Shown: positions 7,972 to 16,120 of the stretch, in pieces
Numbering within the stretch: position 1 is the stretch's first letter
How the letters are laid out: each line of letters starts with the position of its first letter
Source of the DNA: Telluria mixta
GTDB taxonomy: Bacteria; Pseudomonadota; Gammaproteobacteria; Burkholderiales; Burkholderiaceae_D
Reading direction: 5' to 3'
Length of the DNA: 64,000 nt
Assembly: GCF_029223865.1 (NCBI RefSeq)
Contig: NZ_CP119520.1
Span: forward strand, 5,332,001 to 5,396,000
Notes under the pieces: model-generated
The model's input: only the letters and a program-made list of their open reading frames with translations
Told to the model about the DNA's origin: nothing
Database searches by the model: none
Made by a program: the position numbers and the translations under genes

Positions 7972-8877
7972 ATGGCAGGAAAATTCAAGTACGGCGTGTC
8001 GCTGTACAGCTTTACCGACGACTTCGGCAGTGTCATGAACGTCGAGGACGGCTTCGATCACGTGGCCGATACCGGCGCGACCGGCATCGAGATCCTGGGC
8101 GAGACTCATGTCACGGGCTATCCGCGCCCGACCACGCAGTGGGTCGACAAGTGGTTCCAGCTGCTGGAGAAGCACAAGCTCGAACCCACCAACATGTGCT
8201 CGTGGGTCGACACCAAGCTGCGGTTGTCGCGCAACCTGACGGTGGAGGAGGGGGCCGCGGAACTGGAGCGCGACCTGAACCTGGCGCATCTGCTGGGGTT
8301 CAAGTTCCTGCGCCCGAAATTCGGTGTCGTCACGTCGGACCTGGTGCCGGATCCGATCTGGGAGCCCGCGGTGGAACGCGTGCTCGACCTCGCGCACAAG
8401 TACGGCATCGTCATCTGCCCGGAAATCCACTCGCCGACCCCGATCAAGCATCCGGTGGTCGACGCGTACATCGAGTTCATCGAGCGCACGGGCACGAAGA
8501 ATTTCGGCCTGCTGATCGACACCGGCATCTTCCAGGACCGTCCGCTGCCGTTCTGGCCGCAGGAAACCCCGGAAATGCGCAAGACCGCGCTGGCGTTCCT
8601 TGACGGCATCAAGGTCAACCCGGAAGAGTTTTTGGACATCGCCAAGTATGTGGTGTTCGTGCAGGCGAAGTTCCACAAGATCAATGACAACCTGGAAGAC
8701 GAGAACATCCCGTGGCCCAAGGTGATCTCGGCGCTGAAGCGCGCAGGCTATGACGGCTACCTGTCGAGCGAGTACGAAGGCCGGCGCGATCCGTGGGTGG
8801 CGATCGACCAGGTGCGCCGCCAGCACGTGATCATCCGCCAGCTCGAGAAGGATTTCGACGAAGGCCGCCTGGCCTGA
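7972..8877 (+). CDS. Probable C-glycoside deglycosidase alpha subunit (TIM barrel)
   Basis: 301 aa, cytoplasmic, xylose-isomerase-like TIM-barrel protein. The metal-site residues can be placed: Glu151 (CPEIHSP), Asp183 (LLIDTG), His235 (QAKFHK) and Glu267 (LSSEYEG). This Glu-Asp-His-Glu set is what the family uses to bind Mn or Mg. What separates it from generic sugar isomerases is the next gene, a 134 aa protein resembling the deglycosidase beta subunit. In characterised systems (CarBC, DgpBC, DfgAB) this pair cleaves the C-C bond of 3-oxo-C-glycosides by elimination. It begins 95 bp after the receptor side of a shared promoter region with operator copies 3 and 4. The C-glycoside assignment is strong by pairing, but the substrate is inferred. 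Confidence 0.78.
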   Translation: MAGKFKYGVSLYSFTDDFGSVMNVEDGFDHVADTGATGIEILGETHVTGYPRPTTQWVDKWFQLLEKHKLEPTNMCSWVDTKLRLSRNLTVEEGAAELERDLNLAHLLGFKFLRPKFGVVTSDLVPDPIWEPAVERVLDLAHKYGIVICPEIHSPTPIKHPVVDAYIEFIERTGTKNFGLLIDTGIFQDRPLPFWPQETPEMRKTALAFLDGIKVNPEEFLDIAKYVVFVQAKFHKINDNLEDENIPWPKVISALKRAGYDGYLSSEYEGRRDPWVAIDQVRRQHVIIRQLEKDFDEGRLA

Positions 8878-8918
8878 TCCCGGCAACCCTGCAAGACACG
8901 ACATTTAAAGGCATTCAT

Positions 8919-9323
8919 ATGGTCGAACACAAGTTCATTCAAAGCTCGGGCTTCCGCAACGTCGGCCCCGAGGGCGCGCGCGAGGGGTTCGAGGTGCGCA
9001 TCCGCCTGCCGAACTACCGCGGCATGCGCATGTCCCTCTTCGACGGCGTCGACGTGACCGTCGATGGCGAAACTTTCCCCTACGAACAGAATCTGATCCG
9101 CCTGCGCGACCAGACGTTCAACCTGGCCGAACTGCGCGAGGCGGCGGACGTACGCTGGGAATTGTTCGAATGGGGAACGGTCGTCGTACGCAAGCCGGGC
9201 GGCCTGACGCCAGGCATCCACCGCATCGCGGTTTGCGCGCGGGTGCGCTCGCCGTACTTCCCGCCCGAGTTCCAGCCCAGCTTCGTCCGGGACGAGCGGC
9301 TGGGCACGATCGTGCTCCCCTGA
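8919..9323 (+). CDS. Probable C-glycoside deglycosidase beta subunit (DUF6379-like)
   Basis: 134 aa, without signal peptide or membrane segment, predicted all-beta. The sequence (VEHKFIQSSGFRNV at the start, LPNYRGMRMSLFDGVDVTVD in the middle, SPYFPPEFQPSF near the end) looks like the small subunit of C-glycoside deglycosidases, a family formerly called DUF6379, whose usual length is about 130-150 aa. In known enzymes it binds the TIM-barrel subunit and completes the active site. The ATG at 8919 was chosen because the homology starts there; an in-frame upstream extension overlaps the previous gene. The 41 bp gap and same direction indicate an operon with 7972. Family recognition is from memory, so a profile search would be decisive. 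Confidence 0.75.
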   Translation: MVEHKFIQSSGFRNVGPEGAREGFEVRIRLPNYRGMRMSLFDGVDVTVDGETFPYEQNLIRLRDQTFNLAELREAADVRWELFEWGTVVVRKPGGLTPGIHRIAVCARVRSPYFPPEFQPSFVRDERLGTIVLP

Positions 9324-9375
9324 ACAAGTCATCCGCCACTTGACGCCGGGTTTTCGGTATAGTGGCAAGATATCG

Positions 9376-9409
9376 AAGGCGGCGTTACCGACCACGGCAG
9401 CGCCGCCTT
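9376..9409 (+). terminator. Stem-loop after the deglycosidase pair
   Basis: A 9-bp perfect inverted repeat (AAGGCGGCG at 9376-9384, CGCCGCCTT at 9401-9409) with a 16-nt loop lies between the beta-subunit stop and the TetR gene. No clear U-tract follows. It may end the deglycosidase transcript or lie in the TetR leader. Confidence 0.5.
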
Positions 9410-9456
9410 GTCGTTTCCGGTCGCACCGGATGAACCGAGTACGTGGATTGAATGAC

Positions 9457-10062
9457 ATGAGCAAGGCAAAACCGTATCACAAGGAGAATCTGCGTGGAGA
9501 CCTGCTGGTCGCCGGGCGCGAGTACATCGAAATGAACGGCCACATTGGCCTCTCGATCCGTACGCTCGCCCAGCAGGTCGGCGTCTCCCCGGGGGCGCCT
9601 TACCATCACTTCCCGGACCGGCGTTCGTTCCTGCTCGCGATTGCGATCGAAGGGTTTCATGAGCTGATGACGGCGACGGCCGCGATCGCGGACGCGAACC
9701 AGAATGCCGCGCGCAAGCTCAAGCGCATGGGCATGGCCTTCATCCGGTTCGTGGAAGAGAACCCCCGTCTTGTGGACCTGATGTACGAGAGCGAGCTGAC
9801 GATGCCGGTGCTCGATCCCGAGCTGCTGAAGTTTCAGGTGATGGGGCACCAGGCCCTGAAGCGCCCCATCCAGGCTGCGCTGCCCGATATACCCGACGCG
9901 GAAGCCGAAGTGCGCGTCATCACGTTCTGGTCGGCGATCTACGGCTTCGCGTCGATGCGCAAGAAGGGCGTCCTCCACCCTACGGAGCCGGGCGCGGTGC
10001 CGACCGTCGACATCGCCGAAGCCGTCGTGGACCGATTGGTCGTGTCGGCCCTGGCGCCGTAA
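9457..10062 (+). CDS. TetR/AcrR family transcriptional regulator
   Basis: DNA-binding regulator of 201 aa. An N-terminal TetR helix-turn-helix (LSIRTLAQQVGVSPGAPYHH, about residues 29-48) is followed by a ligand-binding C-terminal domain of the WHG type. The ATG at 9457 starts the recognisable TetR segment; upstream in-frame codons to 9340 look like leader. It sits between the deglycosidase pair and the deoxysugar dehydrogenases. It is the only regulator gene among the genes that carry the CTAATC operators, so it is the first candidate to bind them. The sequence shows no CTAATC site in front of its own gene, so autoregulation through that site is not supported. Confidence 0.85.
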   Translation: MSKAKPYHKENLRGDLLVAGREYIEMNGHIGLSIRTLAQQVGVSPGAPYHHFPDRRSFLLAIAIEGFHELMTATAAIADANQNAARKLKRMGMAFIRFVEENPRLVDLMYESELTMPVLDPELLKFQVMGHQALKRPIQAALPDIPDAEAEVRVITFWSAIYGFASMRKKGVLHPTEPGAVPTVDIAEAVVDRLVVSALAP

Positions 10063-10070
10063 CGCGGCGG

Positions 10071-10835
10071 TCAGGAATACGGCCAGGGCGCGCGCGAGAA
10101 CACGCCGCCGTCGACCCAAAGTGTCTGGCCGGTCACGAAGCGCGCCGCTTCGCTGGCGAAGAACAGCACCGCGCCGGCGACATCCTCGGGCGTGCCGACG
10201 CGCCCCAGCGGCGTGATCGGCGCCCAGGTCGCCGCATAGTCGGGCGCCTCTTCCGCCGTGCGGTCGGTGATGATCGCGCCGGGCGCCACACCATTTACGC
10301 GAATCCCGTACTGCCCCAGTTCCACCGCGGCCGACTTGGTGAACTGTTCGATCCCGCCTTTCGACGCCGTGTAGTCGACCAGGTTCGGAAACGCCAGCTT
10401 GTTGCATCCGGAGCCGATGTTGACGATGGCGCCGCCACGGCCTGCCGCGGCCATCATCCCGCCGATAACCTGCGTGTTGAGGAAGCAACCCTTCAGGTTG
10501 GTGCGGATCACGTCGTCCCATCGCTCCTCGGGCAGGTCGAGCAGGGGTGACCAGGTCTGGATGCCGGCGTTGTTTACCAGTAATTGCGGCGCGATGCCGG
10601 CCCATACGACAGCCTCGGCGGCGAAGCGCTCGACGTCGGCCTTGACGCCGACGTCGCACTGCATGGCCAGCACTGGCAAGCCTTCCTGTTCCAGCGCAGC
10701 GGCGGTGGCGCGCGCGGCGTCGGGGCTGGTGCGGTAGCTGAACGCCACCGCATAGCCCGCGCGGGCCAGCGCGCCGACCAGATGCTTGCCGATGCCCGTG
10801 CTGCCGCCGGTGACGATCGCGAGTGATCGCTTCAT
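10071..10835 (-). CDS. SDR family oxidoreductase (sugar 1-dehydrogenase-like)
   Basis: Short-chain dehydrogenase of 254 aa. It has the nucleotide motif TGGSTGIG (residues 9-16), the NNAG motif, a catalytic Ser-Tyr-Lys set (VNIGSG; YTASKGG) and a C-terminal GQTLWVDGG. It resembles glucose/L-fucose/L-rhamnose 1-dehydrogenases and 3-oxoacyl reductases. It is the last gene of a three-gene operon with 10832 and 11571, and its start overlaps the preceding stop by 4 bp. In that setting it is most simply the first step of non-phosphorylative L-rhamnose or L-fucose oxidation, producing the aldonolactone. Substrate and cofactor preference cannot be read from the sequence. Confidence 0.82.
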   Translation of the reverse strand: MKRSLAIVTGGSTGIGKHLVGALARAGYAVAFSYRTSPDAARATAAALEQEGLPVLAMQCDVGVKADVERFAAEAVVWAGIAPQLLVNNAGIQTWSPLLDLPEERWDDVIRTNLKGCFLNTQVIGGMMAAAGRGGAIVNIGSGCNKLAFPNLVDYTASKGGIEQFTKSAAVELGQYGIRVNGVAPGAIITDRTAEEAPDYAATWAPITPLGRVGTPEDVAGAVLFFASEAARFVTGQTLWVDGGVFSRAPWPYS

Positions 10836-11566
10836 AAGCTCATTCCTCCATCGATGATAATATTGCTGCCGGTCATGAACGTTGCTTCATCCGACCCCAG
10901 CAGGACCGCCGTCGCGGCGATTTCCTCGGGTTGGCCCAGGCGCCCCATCGGCTGGCGTGCGACGAAGGCGGAGCGCGCTGCGGCGACATCCCCGGTCGCG
11001 GCGAAGCGCTGGTGCAGCGACGGACTGTCCACTGTGCCCGGACTGATCGCATTGCAGCGGATGCCGCGTGTGACAAAGTCGCGCGCGATCGACGATGTCA
11101 GGCCGATGACGGCCGCCTTGCTGGTCGCGTAGGCGAAGCGGTCCGGCGCCGTCATGACGGTGGATACGACCGACGCGATATTGATGATCGAACCACGTCC
11201 GCGTGTCAGCATGCCGGGCAGGAAGGCACGGGTTGTCAGCACCATCGAGCGCACGTTGATATCCATGCTGCGGTCGAATTCCGCGAGGCTGCAGTCGAGC
11301 AGGTTGCCAGTCGCGACGTAGCCGACGCAGTTGACGAGGACCGACACCTCCGGATGGGCCGCGGCGGCGGACGCGACGGCCTCGGGGTTCGTGACGTCCA
11401 GTTGCAGCAGCGTGATGCCGGCGGTCTCCGGCACGTCCGCGCCGAAGCGCAGGTCGGCCGCGATGACCGTGGCGCCTTCGAGGGCGAAGCGTTCGGCAAT
11501 GGCGCGGCCGATACCCTGTGCGCCCCCGGTGACGAAGCAGGTTTTATCATGCAGGCGGACCGTCAT
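10832..11566 (-). CDS. SDR family 2-keto-3-deoxy-L-fuconate/rhamnonate dehydrogenase-like
   Basis: 244 aa short-chain dehydrogenase. It shows TGGAQGIG (residues 12-19), a Ser-Tyr-Lys set (IASVVS; YATSKAAVIGL) and the stretch GIRCNAISPGTVDSPSL. That stretch is typical of the DHRS6 / 2-keto-3-deoxy-L-fuconate 4-dehydrogenase branch. The reaction would be NAD-dependent oxidation at C4 of 2-keto-3-deoxy-L-fuconate or -rhamnonate, giving the 2,4-diketo acid used by the FAH-family enzyme encoded just upstream. The start at 11566 was chosen because it matches the SDR N-terminus; an upstream in-frame codon lies within the preceding gene. Gap to 11571 is 4 bp and its own stop overlaps the next start. 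Confidence 0.8.
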   Translation of the reverse strand: MTVRLHDKTCFVTGGAQGIGRAIAERFALEGATVIAADLRFGADVPETAGITLLQLDVTNPEAVASAAAAHPEVSVLVNCVGYVATGNLLDCSLAEFDRSMDINVRSMVLTTRAFLPGMLTRGRGSIINIASVVSTVMTAPDRFAYATSKAAVIGLTSSIARDFVTRGIRCNAISPGTVDSPSLHQRFAATGDVAAARSAFVARQPMGRLGQPEEIAATAVLLGSDEATFMTGSNIIIDGGMSL

Positions 11567-11570
11567 GGCG

Positions 11571-12425
11571 TCACTTCCCGTGGTTCCAGGCACGCACGGT
11601 GTGCTTTTGCGTGCCGAGCTTGTCGATGCCAAGTTCGATCACATCGCCTTCGTTCAAGAAGACTGGAGGTTTCTGGCCCATGCCGACACCGGGCGGCGTG
11701 CCGGTCGTGATGATGTCCCCCGGCTGCAGTTCCATGAACTGGCTGACGTAGCTGACGAGGTAGGCACAGGAAAAGATCATCGTGCGCGTGTTCCCGTCCT
11801 GCATGCGCTTGCCGTTCACGTCGAGCCACATGCGCAGGTCCTGCGGATCGCCCACCTCGTCGGCCGTGACGAGCCAGGGACCGACCGGCCCGAAGGTCGG
11901 ACACCCCTTGCCCTTGTCCCAGCTGCCCAGGCGCTCCAGCTGAAAGGCGCGTTCGGACAGGTCGTCGCACACGACGTAGCCGGCCACGTAATCCAGGGCC
12001 TCTTCTTCCGACACATAGGAGGCGCGCCGGCCGATCACCACGCCGAGCTCGACTTCCCAATCCATCTTGGTCGAATCACGGGGCTTGCGTACGTCGTCGT
12101 CCGGACCTTGCAGGCACGATACCGCCTTGGTGAAGACGATCGGCTCGGTGGGCGTCGCCTGTCCCGTCTCGGCAGCATGGTCGGAATAATTCAGGCCGAT
12201 GGCGACGAACTGGCGCGTGCCGGCGAACGGCGTGCCCAGGCGTTCGACATTGTCGACCGGCGGCAGCGAGTCCACCGGAATGGCGGCCAGTGTCGCGAGC
12301 CTCGCCGGCGCGAGCCACTCGCCGCCGATGTCGGGCACGTGCGCGGACAGGTCCCTGATCCTGCCGTCCCGGTCGACCAGACCAGGTTTTTCTTGTCCCA
12401 CCGCGCCATACCGAACGAGCTTCAT
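11571..12425 (-). CDS. FAH-family 2,4-diketo-3-deoxy-L-fuconate/rhamnonate hydrolase-like
   Basis: Fumarylacetoacetate-hydrolase-fold enzyme of 284 aa. Visible features are IGLNYSDHAAETG (active-site His region), the metal ligands in DWEVELGVVIG, and the C-terminal GDIITTGTPPGVGMG. This branch hydrolyses 2,4-diketo-3-deoxy sugar acids to pyruvate and lactate, the last step of oxidative L-rhamnose or L-fucose catabolism. It heads the operon with two SDR dehydrogenases. The ATG at 12425 has GGAGA five bases upstream; a TTG four codons earlier is less likely. Its promoter carries operator copy 5 and is divergent from a rhamnosidase gene, tying the pathway to rhamnose release. The rhamnonate dehydratase and lactonase are not in the window. 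Confidence 0.83.
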   Translation of the reverse strand: MKLVRYGAVGQEKPGLVDRDGRIRDLSAHVPDIGGEWLAPARLATLAAIPVDSLPPVDNVERLGTPFAGTRQFVAIGLNYSDHAAETGQATPTEPIVFTKAVSCLQGPDDDVRKPRDSTKMDWEVELGVVIGRRASYVSEEEALDYVAGYVVCDDLSERAFQLERLGSWDKGKGCPTFGPVGPWLVTADEVGDPQDLRMWLDVNGKRMQDGNTRTMIFSCAYLVSYVSQFMELQPGDIITTGTPPGVGMGQKPPVFLNEGDVIELGIDKLGTQKHTVRAWNHGK

Positions 12426-12494
12426 TGCAATCTCCAAAAGAATGTCATGTGGACGACCCGGCCGCGCGCTGCGGATACGGCCCCGTTCCGTTTG

Positions 12495-12509
12495 CTAATC
12501 GCCGATTAG
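12495..12509. promoter_or_regulatory. CTAATC-GCC-GATTAG operator, copy 5
   Basis: Perfect 6-bp inverted repeat, 70 bp upstream of the FAH-family gene start (minus strand), within the 280 bp divergent region shared with the GH106 gene. Confidence 0.7.
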
Positions 12510-12658
12510 ATCGCAAACTCTAGCATGGAATGAGCCGAAAATGAAAGCAAAATATCGGCGGCGGCCCGTGCGTGCGGCGTCGATGGGAAAAGAGGGCCCA
12601 GAAATTTTGCGGGAAAGTCTGCCCAAGCCTGTTTTCTCGACGCCGATTGTCGTGATAT

Positions 12659-12677
12659 ATTTAATCGACGATTAAAT
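12659..12677. promoter_or_regulatory. ATTTAATC-GAC-GATTAAAT operator, copy 6, with promoter
   Basis: Perfect 8-bp inverted repeat with a 3-bp centre. A -10-like TATATT (12656-12661) overlaps its left edge, and a weak -35 (TTTCTC, 12633-12638) lies 17 nt upstream. The right arm runs into an in-frame ATG at 12676, which argues that this ATG is not the real start of the rhamnosidase. Confidence 0.65.
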
Positions 12678-12705
12678 GCCATCAAGGCGTACCCACGGAG
12701 GAGAC

Positions 12706-15700
12706 GTGATTCACAAGTTTAGGATTCGATCGGGCGTACTGTGCGCCGCGCTCGGCATCGCGGCGTCCGCGCCCGCGGCGCCGGTACCGCCGGCGGCGCA
12801 ACTGGCCAGCGGCTTCCAGGATCCACCGAATGCGGCGCGTCCGCGCGTCTGGTGGCACTGGATGAACGGTAACATCACGCGAGACGGCATCGCCAAGGAC
12901 ATGGCCTGGATGAAGCAGGTCGGCATCGGCGGACTGCAGAACTTCGACATCGACCTGTCCACGCCGGTCATGGTCGAGAAGCGCCTGGCCTACATGACGC
13001 CGGAATGGAAGGCGGCGTTCCGCTTCGCCGCGGGCGAAGCCGACCGGCACGGGCTCGAACTCGCCATCGCGTCGTCCCCCGGCTGGTCCGAAACGGGCGG
13101 CCCCTGGGTCAAGCCGGACGATGCGCTGAAAAAGGTCGTGTGGAGCGACACGCTCGTCGTCGGCGGCAAGCCGGCGCGCGTGAAGCTGGCGCGGCCGCCC
13201 GCGGTCGCCGGGCCATTCCAGTCCATCGCGAAGCAGCCCGATTTGTCCGACCTGATCATGCAGGCGGCCGTCGTCCCGGGGCCGGATTACTATCGCGACA
13301 TCGCCGTCCTCGCCGTTCCGGTGGCGCGCCCGGCGCGACTGCCCACGCCCGTCTTGACCGACGGCGAAGGCCGTGCCATCGCCGGCGACACGAGGGCGGG
13401 CACGGCGGCGATCGCCGGCGTGCGCCTGCCGTCCGTCATCAGCGGCAAGGTGCCCGAGCTAAGGCTGGCCTATCCGGTCCCGGTCACCGTGCGCACGTTG
13501 ACCTTGCACATGCCAGGCGCCGCGATTCCGCCGCTCGGCGCGCTGCTGGCGGCGCAGTTCGAAGCGAGCCAGGACGGCAACACGTGGCAGGCTGTCGGGC
13601 CGGTGCCGCTGGCCGACGTGCCGACGACCATCGGCTTCCCGGCCGTCACGGCGCGCCACTTCCGCATCGTCCTCAAGCCCGCGCTCGACGGCGGGCCCGG
13701 CGGTGCTGGGCCGGACAAGGGCCTGGCCATGGAGGATGTGTTCGGCAAGATGATCGGGCGTCAACTCGCCAAACCGATCACGGTCGGTATCCTCGAACTG
13801 TCGGCGGAGCCGCGCATCGACCGGTACGAGGCCAAGGCCGGCTTCGCGCTCGTGCCGGACTATTACGCGCTGTCTCGAGTCGCGGACGGCGCCGCAGGGG
13901 CCGATCCGAAAGCGGTCGTGGACCTGACCGGCAGGCTGCGTGCGGACGGCACCCTGCACTGGACGCCGCCGCCGGGCACCTGGAAGATTCTCCGCATCGG
14001 CTATTCGCTGCTCGGCACGACGAACCACCCTGCGCCGCCGGAGGCGACGGGACTGGAAACCGACAAGTTCGACGCCGGCGCCAACGTCCGCTACCTGGAA
14101 CACTACCTCGGGAATTACCGCGATGCGACGGGCGCCGACCTGCTCGGCAAGCGGGGCGTGCGCGCCATCCTGACCGACTCCATCGAAGTGGGCGCCGCCA
14201 ACTGGACGCCGAAGCTGATCGACCAGTTCAAGCGCCTGCGCGGCTACGATCCGACGCCGTGGCTGCCCACGCTCGGCGGCGTCATCATCGGAGACCGCGA
14301 CGCCTCCGACAAATTCCTGTACGATTTCCGGCGCACCCTCGCCGACCTGATCTCGAGCGAGTACTACGGCACTGTCGCGCGGGTCGCGCACGCGCATGGC
14401 CTGCAGGTCTACGGGGAGGCGCTGGAAAGCCATCGTCCGACCCTCGGCGACGACATGGCGATGCGCAGCCATGCGGACTTCCCGATGGCGGCGATGTGGA
14501 CGTTCGACCGCGCGGCCGGACCGCAGGCCAGCTACCTGGCCGACATCAAGGGCGCCGCGTCGGTCGCCCACGTCTACGGCCAGAACATCGTCGCGGCGGA
14601 ATCGATGACGGCCAACATGGCGCCGTGGGCGTTCGGGCCGGCCGATCTGAAGCGGATCGCCGACCTCGAGTTCGCGCTCGGCGTCAACCGCCCGGTCATC
14701 CACACGTCCGTGCACGTGCCCGGCGACGCGAGGGTGCCGGGCCTGTCGCTGGGCGGCATCGGGCAATTCTTCAACCGTCACGAGAGCTGGGCCGAGCTGG
14801 CGAAGCCGTGGGTCGATTACCTGTCGCGCAACGCGTTCATGCTGCAGCAGGGCCGCAACTACGCGGACGTCGCGTATTTCTACGGTGAAGAAGCGCCGCT
14901 GACCGGCCTGTATGGCGCGGAGCCGGTCCGCAACGCTCCGACCGCCAACGCCTACGACTTCGTGAACTACGATGCCCTCGTCGGCCGCCTGGCCAACGAT
15001 GGCGGCGACCTCGTGGCGCCGTCCGGTGCGCGCTACAAGGTGCTGTATCTCGGCGGCTCATCGTCGCGCATGTCGCTGGCCGCCTTGCGCCGCATCGCCG
15101 CGCTGGCGGAAGGCGGCGCGACGGTCATCGGGATGAAACCCACCGGCTCGCCGGGCCTGGCGGACGACGCATCCGCCTTCGACGCGCTGGCCGCGCGGCT
15201 GTGGTCCGGCGCCGCAGTGACCGCGGTCGGCAAGGGACGCGTGATCGCCGGGTCCGACATCGACCAGGCACTGAGGACGCTCGGCATCAGCGCGGATTTT
15301 CGCTTCACCGGCGGCGGGGAGGGGGCGGACATCCCGTTCGTGCACCGCAGGCTCGACGACGGCGACAGCTACTTCCTCGTGAACCGCAACAACCGCAAGG
15401 AGACGATAGAGGCGCACTTCCGCGTCACGGGCAAGGCGCCGGAGCTTTGGCACGCCGAGACCGGCACGTTCGAAGACGCGAGCTATCGCATCGTCGACGG
15501 CGTCACGATCGTGCCACTCGTGCTCGATGCGGAGGAATCCGTGCACGTCGTGTTCCGCAAGCCGGCCGCCGCCGACGCGGTGACGGTGAAGGCGCCGGCC
15601 CGCGCGTCGCTGCTGGCGCTGGACGGGCCGTGGACCGTGCGCTTCCAGGAAGGCCGGGGCGCGCCTTCGGGCATCGTCATGCCGGCGCTGGCGGCGCTCG

Positions 15701-16092
15701 ACCAGTCCACCGATCCCGGCGTGAAGTATTTTTCCGGAATAGCGACCTATGCGAAGACGTTCGAGGCGCCGCGCGCTTGGACGGCGGGACAGCCGCTGAC
15801 GCTGGTCCTGGGCGACGTGCGCGAAGTTGCCGAAGTCCGCGTCAACGGCGAACTCGCCGGCTACGCGTGGCATGCGCCGTACCGGGTCGAGATCGGACCG
15901 TTCGTGAAACCGGGCCGCAACGACCTCGAGGTGCGCGTGGCGAACCTGTGGATCAACCGCCTTATCCGCGACGCCGATCCGGCCGTGAAGGACAAGGTCA
16001 CCTGGACGTCCGAACCGACGTACAAGGCCGACGCCAGGCTGCGCCCGTCCGGCCTGATCGGTCCGGTGACGCTCCAAGGCATCCGCCACTAA
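12706..16092 (+). CDS. GH106 family alpha-L-rhamnosidase
   Basis: Secreted glycosidase of 1128 aa that removes terminal alpha-L-rhamnose. The GTG at 12706 is preferred because GGAGGAGA lies two bases upstream and a signal peptide follows at once (IRSGVLCAALGIAASAPAAP). The in-frame ATG at 12676 lies in the operator. The N-terminal GH106 core begins RPRVWWHWMNGNIT. Candidate catalytic acids are Asp491/Glu494 (TDSIEVG) and Glu632 (AAESMTA). Their 138-residue spacing agrees with what I recall for the flavonoid-active Novosphingobium enzyme RHA-P. A C-terminal jelly-roll sugar-binding domain follows (RVNGELAGYAWH). Rutinosides and similar flavonoid glycosides are likely substrates by context. A paralogue is encoded at 47924. 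Confidence 0.9.
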   Translation: MIHKFRIRSGVLCAALGIAASAPAAPVPPAAQLASGFQDPPNAARPRVWWHWMNGNITRDGIAKDMAWMKQVGIGGLQNFDIDLSTPVMVEKRLAYMTPEWKAAFRFAAGEADRHGLELAIASSPGWSETGGPWVKPDDALKKVVWSDTLVVGGKPARVKLARPPAVAGPFQSIAKQPDLSDLIMQAAVVPGPDYYRDIAVLAVPVARPARLPTPVLTDGEGRAIAGDTRAGTAAIAGVRLPSVISGKVPELRLAYPVPVTVRTLTLHMPGAAIPPLGALLAAQFEASQDGNTWQAVGPVPLADVPTTIGFPAVTARHFRIVLKPALDGGPGGAGPDKGLAMEDVFGKMIGRQLAKPITVGILELSAEPRIDRYEAKAGFALVPDYYALSRVADGAAGADPKAVVDLTGRLRADGTLHWTPPPGTWKILRIGYSLLGTTNHPAPPEATGLETDKFDAGANVRYLEHYLGNYRDATGADLLGKRGVRAILTDSIEVGAANWTPKLIDQFKRLRGYDPTPWLPTLGGVIIGDRDASDKFLYDFRRTLADLISSEYYGTVARVAHAHGLQVYGEALESHRPTLGDDMAMRSHADFPMAAMWTFDRAAGPQASYLADIKGAASVAHVYGQNIVAAESMTANMAPWAFGPADLKRIADLEFALGVNRPVIHTSVHVPGDARVPGLSLGGIGQFFNRHESWAELAKPWVDYLSRNAFMLQQGRNYADVAYFYGEEAPLTGLYGAEPVRNAPTANAYDFVNYDALVGRLANDGGDLVAPSGARYKVLYLGGSSSRMSLAALRRIAALAEGGATVIGMKPTGSPGLADDASAFDALAARLWSGAAVTAVGKGRVIAGSDIDQALRTLGISADFRFTGGGEGADIPFVHRRLDDGDSYFLVNRNNRKETIEAHFRVTGKAPELWHAETGTFEDASYRIVDGVTIVPLVLDAEESVHVVFRKPAAADAVTVKAPARASLLALDGPWTVRFQEGRGAPSGIVMPALAALDQSTDPGVKYFSGIATYAKTFEAPRAWTAGQPLTLVLGDVREVAEVRVNGELAGYAWHAPYRVEIGPFVKPGRNDLEVRVANLWINRLIRDADPAVKDKVTWTSEPTYKADARLRPSGLIGPVTLQGIRH

Positions 16093-16120
16093 CCGCTTGT
16101 ATCGACTCTAGGAATCATAA

